Source of the DNA: CALMEC01 sp964393105
Lineage (GTDB): Bacteria > Actinomycetota > Thermoleophilia > Miltoncostaeales > Miltoncostaeaceae
Assembly (NCBI GenBank): GCA_964393105.1
Contig: CAYMSM010000062.1
Coordinates: forward strand, 1-12,807
Length of the DNA stretch: 12,807 nt
Direction: 5' to 3'
The position numbers and the translations under genes are program-made. The notes beneath the pieces are model-generated. The model was not told the DNA's origin and searched no databases. It saw only the letters and a program-made list of their open reading frames with translations. Of the stretch, positions 7,923-12,807 are shown in pieces. Positions within the stretch are counted from its first letter, which is position 1. The number at the start of each line of letters is the position of its first letter.

Positions 7923-9035
7923 TCAGGAAGGCGCCGGCAGCGCGGCGGAGGGCTCGGGAACGACGGACGGCCGTCCCATTCGTCGCAACCAGCTGACGTG
8001 CGAAGTCATCGCTCCGACGAGGGTGCGGTGGACCTGATAGCGCACGCCGTGACGCTCGCAGACCTCCTGCACGATCGGCGCGAGGCTCGGGTAGTGCGTG
8101 TGGCAGACCTTCGTGAACAGGTGGTGCTCGATCTGGAAGTTCAGGCCACCCATGTACCAGGCCACGAGCGGGTTGCCCGGCGCGAAGTCAACGGTCGTTT
8201 CGACCTGATGGCGCGCCCACTCGACCTTGCCTGCGTTCGTCATCTCGGCGACGCTCGAAAACTCGGCCTCCTCGACGCAGTGCGCCAGTTGGAACGTCAG
8301 CGCGAGCACGAACGCGAGGATGAACGATGCGACGAAGAATGCCAGCGCAACGTGCCAGACCGGGTGGAAGAGCAGCGGTATGCCGATCGTCCACGACAGG
8401 AAGATGAACTTGCCGAGCCAGAACCCGACGAGTTCACGTCCACGGGGCCAGGGGAGCGGAGTGTTCTCGATGTGCCCGATCATCAGCTGCGTGGTGTCGC
8501 CGATGATCTGCCACTTGACCGCGAAGAACCCGTAGAGCGGCCACGCGTAGATGTGTTGGAAGCGGTGGAACCACCGTCGTTTCTGGTCAGGGGCGAGTCG
8601 CAGGAACGGGAGTTGCTCGATGTCGCCGTCGGCGCCCGCGATGTTGGTGTACGTGTGATGGACGACGTTGTGTTTGATCCGCCACACGTAGGAGCTTGCG
8701 CCGATGAGGTCCAGCGACCACCGCATCCACCGGTTGAGCCAACGCACGTTCGAATACGACCCGTGATTGGCGTCGTGGGTGACGTTGAAGCCAATGCCGG
8801 CGACGGCCAAACCGAGCGAGAGCGCGCAAAGGCCCCCCTGCCACCACGTGGAGGCGAAGAACATCAGCAGCGTCCACGAGACGGCTGCCCAGGCAAGGAT
8901 CACGCCGGTCTTGACGTACAGCCGCCTCCGGGCACGGCGCTCACGATGTGGGTCGGAGACGTACTCCTTCACGAGGGCTTTCAGCTCGACGTAGAACGAG
9001 CCGCCGCCGTTGAAGCCGATCGCGTCGGTGCTCAT
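7923..9035 (-). CDS. Fatty acid desaturase (linoleoyl-CoA/acyl-lipid type)
   Basis: This integral membrane di-iron enzyme introduces a double bond into a fatty acyl chain. Numbered from the ATG at 9035 (370 residues), the three histidine boxes are HDANH (87-91), HNVVHH (122-127) and QIEHH (301-305). The QxxHH third box is typical of the front-end and linoleoyl-CoA desaturase group, which also contains mycobacterial DesA3-like stearoyl desaturases. Hydrophobic segments lie at about 43-85, 205-222 and 225-250. There is no fused cytochrome b5 or ferredoxin domain, so electrons must come from a separate partner not seen here. The frame extends 28 codons further to an ATG at 9119. I prefer 9035 because the protein then begins MSTDAIGFNGGGSFYVELK, as family members usually do, and an AGG stands eight bases upstream. 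Regiospecificity cannot be deduced. Confidence 0.9.
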   Translation of the reverse strand: MSTDAIGFNGGGSFYVELKALVKEYVSDPHRERRARRRLYVKTGVILAWAAVSWTLLMFFASTWWQGGLCALSLGLAVAGIGFNVTHDANHGSYSNVRWLNRWMRWSLDLIGASSYVWRIKHNVVHHTYTNIAGADGDIEQLPFLRLAPDQKRRWFHRFQHIYAWPLYGFFAVKWQIIGDTTQLMIGHIENTPLPWPRGRELVGFWLGKFIFLSWTIGIPLLFHPVWHVALAFFVASFILAFVLALTFQLAHCVEEAEFSSVAEMTNAGKVEWARHQVETTVDFAPGNPLVAWYMGGLNFQIEHHLFTKVCHTHYPSLAPIVQEVCERHGVRYQVHRTLVGAMTSHVSWLRRMGRPSVVPEPSAALPAPS

Positions 9036-9256
9036 GCCGCGCGCCTGGTCGCGAGGGATCCCGTAATAACGCGCACGGCCACCCGGTGATTTCCTGCCGC
9101 CACATTGCTCAAGCTGCATCCGCCTTCGTGTGAGGCGCCGCCGGATCTTGGGCTGGGCGACTCTCGCTTCTCACCCGGTCGGGAACCGGATGGACACGGG
9201 TGAGCCCGTGCGCGCGAAAGACTAGCGCAGCTCCCCGGATGCCGCGAAACGGGGTG

Positions 9257-9420
9257 TCACTCGGGTGCGTCGGGGTGCGGGACGGGGACCACGTCCAACG
9301 TGTTGATTCCAGCGAAGTCCGCCGGAGTTGACCGTGAAGAGCGGAAGGTCATTTGCGATGGCGACCGCCGCGATCAGGGCGTCGTAGGCGACGGTCCCAG
9401 AGCCGTGCCGGGCGCAGGAA
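9257..9420 (-). pseudogene. PIN-domain (VapC-like) toxin remnant, truncated and frameshifted
   Basis: Reading leftwards, codons give ARHGSGTVAYDALIAAVAIA then NDLPLFTVN, the C-terminal core of a PIN-domain ribonuclease; the Asp of YDALIAA is one of the conserved acidic residues. After TVN the frame breaks. Dropping one base near 9326 restores a natural ending, PADFAGINTLDVVPVPHPDA followed by PE and a TGA at 9257-9259, including the usual N-x-x-DF motif. The N-terminal half of the domain, with the first catalytic Asp, is absent: upstream of about 9420 the sequence turns into the neighbouring membrane-protein gene. No VapB-like antitoxin gene is visible. This is a dead fragment of a toxin-antitoxin locus, assuming the extra base is not a sequencing error. 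Even a restored frame would lack half the domain. Confidence 0.72.
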
Positions 9421-9443
9421 CAACGCCCAAGTCGTCCGCCCGC

Positions 9444-10091
9444 TCACACGATCAGGCTGATGCTGATTGGGGAAGTGGCGATCCAGGCCAGGGTGCCGAG
9501 GAAGACGACGACCCCGAACGACAGGAGCACGACGCGAAGGCGGCGCGACGGGACCCTCGCGCCCATCCCGGCGAAGAACAAGGCCGTTGCGAACAGGACC
9601 ACGGCGAGCACGTAGTTCGTCGAGCGCTGGATGTACGCGCGTGCGCTCGTCGCAAACGCCTCGGCATCGGTCTCGAGGCGGTCGGCCTCCTCGCGTGCCG
9701 CCAGCCGATACTGGGGCATCGCGAACGGTGTCAGGGGTGCGTTCGCGTTCTTCAGGGGCCCCGTGGCGACCCAGGCGTCGACCGCGGGCTTGAACTCCGG
9801 GCGAAAGCGCTTGAAGTAGAAGTCGGCGAGCTCAGTCCGCTCCAGCGCGTACGCGTCGACCCATTGGGTGAACGTCGCCACGTCGATCTGCGTCTGCGAA
9901 TTCGCGAGACCCGAGGCGCGCGTCGACTCGATCCGGGCTGCGCTGGCGCGGCTGCCCGCCTTCGCCTGCTCGCCGTTCCAGCGGCTCGCCTCATATCCGC
10001 TCCAGGCCGTGCCGACGGTCGCGAGCGCGAGGAGCAGGGCCGCGACGATCTCGAGGCGATCGATCCGAGCGCCGTGGGGTGACTCGCTCAG
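9444..10091 (-). CDS. Three-helix membrane protein of unknown function, with likely CTG start
   Basis: Only the last 145 codons follow a standard start (GTG at 9881), but coding continues upstream without a stop. The full 215-residue product would begin (M)SESPHGARIDRLEIVAALLL. It has a hydrophobic helix at 14-30 followed by TAWSGYEASRW, a long soluble middle with FYFKRFRPEFKPAVDAW and PFAMPQYRLA, and two C-terminal helices at about 160-178 and 187-205. I recognise this layout from recurrent but unnamed bacterial membrane proteins; a function is not known to me. No ATG, GTG or TTG occurs in frame between an upstream TGA and the first helix. A CTG at 10091 overlaps the stop of the preceding gene (CTGA) and has GAAGGG eight bases upstream, so I chose it. 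The overlap implies coupling and joint work with the DUF4239 protein. Confidence 0.75.
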   Translation of the reverse strand: MSESPHGARIDRLEIVAALLLALATVGTAWSGYEASRWNGEQAKAGSRASAARIESTRASGLANSQTQIDVATFTQWVDAYALERTELADFYFKRFRPEFKPAVDAWVATGPLKNANAPLTPFAMPQYRLAAREEADRLETDAEAFATSARAYIQRSTNYVLAVVLFATALFFAGMGARVPSRRLRVVLLSFGVVVFLGTLAWIATSPISISLIV

Positions 10092-10912
10092 AGTGCGAGC
10101 CCTTCAGCGTTGCAGGGTACGCGAACGTTCCGGCCGACGGCTCCGAGCGCCTGGTCGATGACCCGCAGCGATCGCTCCATGGCGACGGGCTGGAGGGCCC
10201 CGACGCCGGAGTGGTACGGACGGTCGAGGAACGCCAGCAGGAGCAGCATGATCACGATCACCGATGTGACCGAGCCCATCAGGAGGGCCTGTGTCACGGC
10301 GCGCTCGCCGCGATCGGCGAAGAAGAGCATGTAGACGAAGACGACGCCGGTGATGAAGAAGAGGACGACCCAGAGCGGTGTCGGGATCAGGCCCGCGGCC
10401 CCGTGGACGCGATCGCGGCGGGCCTCCTCCCGGGTGGAGGTCAGGTCGAACCACTTGTCGTACGCCGACTGCTCGGTCGCGGTGGCGGGCGTGACAGTCT
10501 GGAGCGTGTCAAAGAGCTCGACCGCCCAGGGATTGATCGCATCACCCTGGGTGCCGGCTTCCATCCGCTCCCACTCGCCGTGTACGACCGTTCGGGCATA
10601 GCACATCAGCTCGCCGGTCAGCTCTCCGACGACCTTCGGCGCGAGGAACTGCGCCGTCTCGACCTGCTGCATGACCGCAAGCGCCTCAGTCTCGGCGCCG
10701 GCGCGCGACTGGTCGTAGCTCGTGAACGTCAGGAAGATGATGAACCCGAGCAGGACGGAGAAGCCGGTCGCGAGCACCCCGAACACGCCCGAGGCGCGGT
10801 CGCCGTCCGCGAAGTAGCTCCCCTCGGGCGCGCGCCGACGCACCAGCAGCATCGCGGTGATCGCGACCGCGGAAGCAGCGGCGACGATGAGGAATCCATA
10901 GACCAGGTTCAT
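10088..10912 (-). CDS. DUF4239 (bestrophin-like) membrane protein
   Basis: The 274-residue protein has two hydrophobic helices at the N-terminus (4-23 and 44-64), a soluble segment of about 110 residues and two more helices (177-197 and 208-229). The stretch GVFGVLATGFSVLLGFIIFL (42-61) followed by FTSYDQSRAGAETEA, and ELTGELMCYARTVV further on, match the layout of DUF4239 proteins, sometimes labelled bestrophin-like. A channel role is only an analogy and no substrate is known. The ATG at 10912 lacks a Shine-Dalgarno. On the coding strand TACCAT (plus-strand 10926-10931) lies 13 bases before the ATG and could be a -10 box giving a very short leader. The last codons contain the ribosome-binding site of the next gene, whose start overlaps the stop. 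Confidence 0.82.
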   Translation of the reverse strand: MNLVYGFLIVAAASAVAITAMLLVRRRAPEGSYFADGDRASGVFGVLATGFSVLLGFIIFLTFTSYDQSRAGAETEALAVMQQVETAQFLAPKVVGELTGELMCYARTVVHGEWERMEAGTQGDAINPWAVELFDTLQTVTPATATEQSAYDKWFDLTSTREEARRDRVHGAAGLIPTPLWVVLFFITGVVFVYMLFFADRGERAVTQALLMGSVTSVIVIMLLLLAFLDRPYHSGVGALQPVAMERSLRVIDQALGAVGRNVRVPCNAEGLAL

Positions 10913-10925
10913 CGGAAGGTGGGCA

Positions 10926-10931
10926 ATGGTA
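10926..10931 (-). promoter_or_regulatory. Candidate -10 box upstream of the DUF4239 gene
   Basis: The coding strand reads TACCAT, matching TANNNT, 13 bases before the ATG. Transcription would start about six bases before the ATG, which would explain why no Shine-Dalgarno is present. No clear -35 element is seen. Confidence 0.3.
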
Positions 10932-11040
10932 TCCAGCCGGGAGGATGTCCCGTAGGGCGTGGAACGTGATGGAGGGGCGAGGGTCCCTTCGCTCCGTCGG
11001 TTGGCGGCTGCCAGCGTTCGGAGCGATCTGCCCGGATCTC

Positions 11041-11080
11041 AGGAGGAACCGCCATGAACTTGAAATCACTCGCATCGTGA
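11041..11080 (+). other. Perfect Shine-Dalgarno with an eight-codon ORF
   Basis: AGGAGG at 11041-11046 is a complete anti-16S match and stands seven bases before an ATG (11054). The frame reads MNLKSLAS and then TGA (11078-11080). This could be a leader peptide, but the next gene is 137 bases away with no attenuator-like fold seen. It could instead be the surviving 5' end of a gene cut by an insertion starting at about 11078, which would fit the repeats that follow. Confidence 0.4.
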
Positions 11081-11098
11081 GTGTCCCGGCATGAAACC

Positions 11099-11133
11099 CC
11101 GCATTCTCCCGGCTGAAGAGGCCACATTCTCCC
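11099..11133. repeat. Direct repeat of a 12-bp motif, 23-bp period
   Basis: CCGCATTCTCCC at 11099-11110 recurs as CCACATTCTCCC at 11122-11133, one mismatch in twelve, 23 bases apart (two helical turns). Such spacing is typical of a protein binding both sites on one DNA face. Multiple short terminal repeats of this type occur at the ends of IS21-family elements, but no istA or istB sequence is present, so the assignment is only a suggestion. Confidence 0.5.
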
Positions 11134-11217
11134 TGCCAATTCATCCTGACCGGGTCTGCAACGCCGGTCGATGATCACACGCGCCATAGTGGAGCAGGTC
11201 GCTTCGCCCGGCTGCAG

Positions 11218-11640
11218 ATGCGGCCGATGACGCTTACTGAGCTGGGGCGTAGCAGCAGCGCGATTTCACTGTCTGCACTGCTCGACGGCGCGAACAGCCG
11301 AAGCCCCGACACATCGACCTCACTCGGCGAACTCGTGGACGAAGTCATCCGCGGTGGCTGGCCAGGTCTGCGCGATCATGCGCCTGAGCACGCGTCCTCC
11401 AACGTCGTCATCATGTTCCGGGGACTCGACGAAGTGGGCAACAAGGCGTTCGCCGAGTGGCTCATCGAAGCCGATCACACGGGACCGCTCGTCCTCGACG
11501 AGAATGCCGTGCTGGACGCAACCGGACGGCATGTCCGCCTTGCCGGCGTCACCGTGGCCGACTTCCGCGACGGCAAGATCCGGTCGTACCGGACGTACTT
11601 CGACGACCTCTCACTGATCGAGCAGCTCGTCGGCGCCTGA
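11218..11640 (+). CDS. SnoaL-like / NTF2-fold protein, possibly N-terminally eroded
   Basis: The 140-residue product ends with a clear SnoaL-like half: HTGPL (87-91), ATGRHVRLAGVTVADFRDGK (101-120), then IRSYRTYFDDLSLIEQL (121-137). These match the last strands of the NTF2-like cone fold used by many small polyketide-cyclase-like and uncharacterised proteins. The first 60 residues are Ser-rich and do not show the usual opening helix with its W/F-x-x-h-N-x-x-D pattern, so the front may be degraded or the start wrong. ATGs at 11218 and 11227 are both possible; neither has a Shine-Dalgarno, and GGAGCAGG is too far away (about 19 bases). Substrate and role are unknown. The acetyltransferase gene follows after 13 bases, so they are probably co-transcribed. 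Confidence 0.6.
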   Translation: MRPMTLTELGRSSSAISLSALLDGANSRSPDTSTSLGELVDEVIRGGWPGLRDHAPEHASSNVVIMFRGLDEVGNKAFAEWLIEADHTGPLVLDENAVLDATGRHVRLAGVTVADFRDGKIRSYRTYFDDLSLIEQLVGA

Positions 11641-11653
11641 CAACGCTCGCGCT

Positions 11654-12112
11654 GTGGAGTTCCAGGTCGAGGACGATCCGGATCCGCTCGACGTCGAGGT
11701 CCTCGAAACGCAGATCCGTCGTGAGGCGTCCGCCGCCATGGGACTCGGTGACGAGGTCGAGCTGGCAATCTTCGTGCGCGACGCCGGCAAGGTCGTGGCC
11801 GGCATCAGCGGGTGGACTTGGGGCGACTGCTGCGAGCTGCAGAGCCTCTGGGTGGAGCCAGATCTCCGAGGTCGCGGCCTCGCGACTCGGCTCCTCGCCG
11901 CAGCCGAGGCCGAGGCGGTGGCACGCGGGTGCGCGCAGACCGTCCACTTCACCTACGACTTTCAGGCCCGAGCACTCTATGAGCGGAACGGCTACGAACT
12001 GGTGGGTCGAGTCGAGGACTTCCCATCAGGAACGGACGTCCTCTGGTACCGCAAGCGCCTGAACCCAATCGGAGTTGCCGCTGAGCCGGCGCGCAATGGT
12101 CGTAGCTCGTGA
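11654..12112 (+). CDS. GNAT-family N-acetyltransferase
   Basis: The 152-residue protein is a single GNAT domain that would transfer an acetyl group from acetyl-CoA to an amine on a small molecule or protein. Motif A is LQSLWVEPDLRGRGLATRLL (62-81), with the pyrophosphate-binding loop RGRGLA (72-77). Motif B is ALYERNGYELVGRVEDFP (107-124). The N-terminal part is short, as in compact GNATs, and the last 15 residues are a low-complexity tail. The start is a GTG 13 bases after the SnoaL-like stop without a clear Shine-Dalgarno, so it may depend on ribosomes finishing the upstream gene. The substrate cannot be predicted. Confidence 0.87.
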   Translation: MEFQVEDDPDPLDVEVLETQIRREASAAMGLGDEVELAIFVRDAGKVVAGISGWTWGDCCELQSLWVEPDLRGRGLATRLLAAAEAEAVARGCAQTVHFTYDFQARALYERNGYELVGRVEDFPSGTDVLWYRKRLNPIGVAAEPARNGRSS

Positions 12113-12268
12113 ACCCGAGGAAGACTGACCTGACCCCCTGAAATCGGTCCGTCAGTTGTGAGGGTGACGATCGCCCGAACGGGCCGGCGGCAACTCCATC
12201 GGCTCGGACTCGTGACGGGGATCCGGAGATCTAGAGCACTGGCTGGCTGACCAGCTATTGGCCGCAAA

Positions 12269-12402
12269 CCGGCTCTACTAAACGGTTCCTGGCGTATACC
12301 CCCAACGGGATTCGAACCCGTGCCGCCGCCTTGAAAGCGCCGACCGGCAACGACCCCAGAACCCAGTCATAGAGCCGGAAAGCGTTACGTAGAAACGGTT
12401 CT
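12269..12402. repeat. Short direct and inverted repeats flanking the tRNA fragment
   Basis: AAACGGTTC occurs at 12280-12288 and again at 12393-12401 in the same orientation, one copy on each side of the tRNA fragment. CCGGCTCTA at 12269-12277 and TAGAGCCGG at 12370-12378 form a perfect 9-bp inverted pair around the same core. The layout resembles arm-type and core-type integrase sites, though words this short can also arise by chance. Confidence 0.45.
12297..12337 (-). other. Truncated tRNA-Glu(UUC), 3' half only: probable attachment site
   Basis: On the minus strand the sequence begins in the anticodon loop CTTTCAA (anticodon TTC), continues with GGCGG (3' anticodon stem) and variable CGGC, and then a perfect T arm ACGGG-TTCGAAT-CCCGT. 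It ends with acceptor strand TGGGGGT and discriminator A. This is the normal 3' half of a bacterial tRNA-Glu. The preceding bases do not pair with the anticodon or acceptor strands and contain no D arm, so the gene is cut at the anticodon loop. No CCA is encoded. A clean 3' half like this is what remains at one end of an element that integrates into a tRNA gene. It is not a functional tRNA. Confidence 0.82.
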
Positions 12403-12459
12403 CGGGCTTGGCTACCTCACCCGCTTTCACCCCTAACACGCTCGAAATGGCCGTATTTC

Positions 12460-12497
12460 GGAGGCCCAACGGAGGTCTGGAGGTCCAACGGAGGTCT
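12460..12497. repeat. Two tandem copies of a 19-bp unit
   Basis: GGAGGCCCAACGGAGGTCT (12460-12478) is followed directly by GGAGGTCCAACGGAGGTCT (12479-12497), with one C-to-T difference. Each unit itself contains two GGAGG words. Iterated 19-bp units between an attachment site and a promoter could be binding sites for an integrase, excisionase or repressor, but no protein is known to bind them. Confidence 0.75.
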
Positions 12498-12534
12498 CCG
12501 AGCGAAAACAATCGCCAGCCGAAACGTGCAAATG

Positions 12535-12564
12535 TTGCCCAGTAGTTCATGGACTCCCTACCCT
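12535..12564 (+). promoter_or_regulatory. Promoter of a leaderless lipoprotein transcript
   Basis: TTGCCC (12535-12540) and TACCCT (12559-12564) are separated by 18 bases, a good vegetative-type promoter. Only seven bases lie between the -10 box and the ATG at 12572, so transcription would begin at or next to the start codon. This agrees with the absence of a Shine-Dalgarno. Confidence 0.6.
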
Positions 12565-12571
12565 TGTGGGC

Positions 12572-12807
12572 ATGGAACGGATCAGGCAACACGCGATTGG
12601 CGCGACCATGTTGCTATCGGTAGTGGGCTGGGTCGGCTGCGGCGGCTCGAACTCGTCGCCTTCTGGCACCACCCCCGCGCCCGCCCAGGTCACCGCGTTG
12701 TGCGAGGCGACGGAGCGCCTGAACGTGCGTCGCGTGGTCGCCAACCCGAAGGCCCTTCGCCTCGGGCGGGTCGTCTTTCACGCCGCTCGCCCTGCTCGGC
12801 TCGGTGC
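12572..12807 (+). CDS. Predicted lipoprotein, N-terminal part (runs off the right edge)
   Basis: The frame is open from the ATG to the end of the window, 78 codons. It starts MERIRQHAIGATMLLSVVGW and continues VGCGGSNSSPSGTTPAPA. A basic start, hydrophobic stretch and VGC lipobox with Cys23, followed by a Ser/Thr/Pro linker, mark a lipoprotein exported and anchored by lipidation. The folded part begins near ALCEATERLNVRRVVANPKA with an early Cys, but I do not recognise a family. The last codons read plausibly in this frame, though a second frame is also open, so a late frameshift cannot be excluded. It would be the first gene of the element predicted to the right of the tRNA fragment, or a neighbouring chromosomal gene if no element is there. 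Confidence 0.65.
   Translation, partial: MERIRQHAIGATMLLSVVGWVGCGGSNSSPSGTTPAPAQVTALCEATERLNVRRVVANPKALRLGRVVFHAARPARLG

Larger units (their letters stand above)
10913..11217. other. Gene-free stretch of about 305 bases with scar-like DNA
   Basis: No convincing full gene is present. The left part should carry the DUF4239 promoter. The middle has an orphan ribosome-binding site with an eight-codon ORF (11041-11080), and the right part has an imperfect 12-bp direct repeat. Overlapping frames on the minus strand (up to 92 codons) have no recognisable protein character and I treat them as spurious. Confidence 0.5.
12113..12571. other. Gene-free 459-base region holding an integration scar and repeats
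   Basis: No coding sequence is supported here; frames on the minus strand (12278-12592 and others) cross a tRNA fragment and repeats and look spurious. The region holds a possible insertion-sequence end, short repeats, the 3' half of a tRNA-Glu, a 19-bp tandem repeat and a promoter, each listed separately. Base composition to the right of the tRNA fragment is visibly less GC-rich than the left genes. Confidence 0.6.

Noticed and set aside
7755..9089. A 444-codon plus-strand frame
   Set aside because: It lies opposite the desaturase, whose three histidine boxes settle the coding strand.
11099..11133. CRISPR-type array
   Set aside because: Only two 12-bp copies with an 11-bp gap and no cas genes.
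10686..11144. A 152-codon minus-strand frame starting MNWQGECG
   Set aside because: Its second half is the DUF4239 gene in another frame and its first half crosses the direct repeats.
12297..12400. A complete tRNA gene with unusual structure or an intron
   Set aside because: No upstream segment pairs with acceptor TGGGGGT or with the GGCGG anticodon stem, and no D arm is visible.
12278..12592. A 104-codon minus-strand frame across the tRNA fragment and tandem repeat
   Set aside because: It reads through the tRNA T arm and the 19-bp repeats and has no protein-like pattern.

Overview
The window is about 12.8 kb of high-GC chromosomal DNA. GC-rich third codon positions, GTG starts, lipoprotein signal peptides, promoters placed so that transcripts would be leaderless, and a tRNA 3' end with no encoded CCA all point to an actinobacterium. 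A Thermoleophilia/Solirubrobacterales-like lineage is a guess from protein style; nothing in the window fixes the genus.

Left third, minus strand (1-3425): three tightly packed genes read leftwards. They are an isocitrate/isopropylmalate-type beta-decarboxylating dehydrogenase, a fused alpha-beta E1 subunit of a thiamine-diphosphate 2-oxoacid dehydrogenase, and the start of a PhzF-family isomerase. The last overlaps the E1 stop codon (ATGA) and runs off the left edge. The order suggests a small catabolic operon in which the first enzyme makes a 2-oxoacid that the E1 decarboxylates. No E2 or E3 partner is in view.

Middle (3621-9035): a membrane-anchored HD-GYP protein (minus) is divergent from a tandem-FKBP lipoprotein (plus). 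The FKBP gene converges across a strong hairpin on a large membrane-anchored protein of unknown function (minus). A linoleoyl-CoA/acyl-lipid type desaturase (minus) lies upstream of that.

Right (9257-12112): a truncated and frameshifted PIN-domain (VapC-like) remnant comes first. Next is a coupled pair of membrane proteins, DUF4239 and an unnamed three-helix partner; the partner appears to use a CTG start inside a CTGA overlap. Then comes a stretch of scar-like DNA with an orphan Shine-Dalgarno plus mini-ORF and a 12-bp direct repeat. A SnoaL-like protein and a GNAT acetyltransferase follow on the plus strand.

Right end (12113-12807): this part is not ordinary backbone. It holds the 3' half of a tRNA-Glu(UUC) gene, cut at the anticodon loop and without a 5' half, which is the usual footprint of a tRNA-targeting integrative element. 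Short direct and inverted repeats flank it, followed by a 19-bp tandem repeat and a clear leaderless promoter driving a partial lipoprotein gene that leaves the window. The orientation predicts that an integrated element starts here and extends to the right. I saw no complete new defence or mobile system inside the window; the most promising unseen content lies beyond the right edge.
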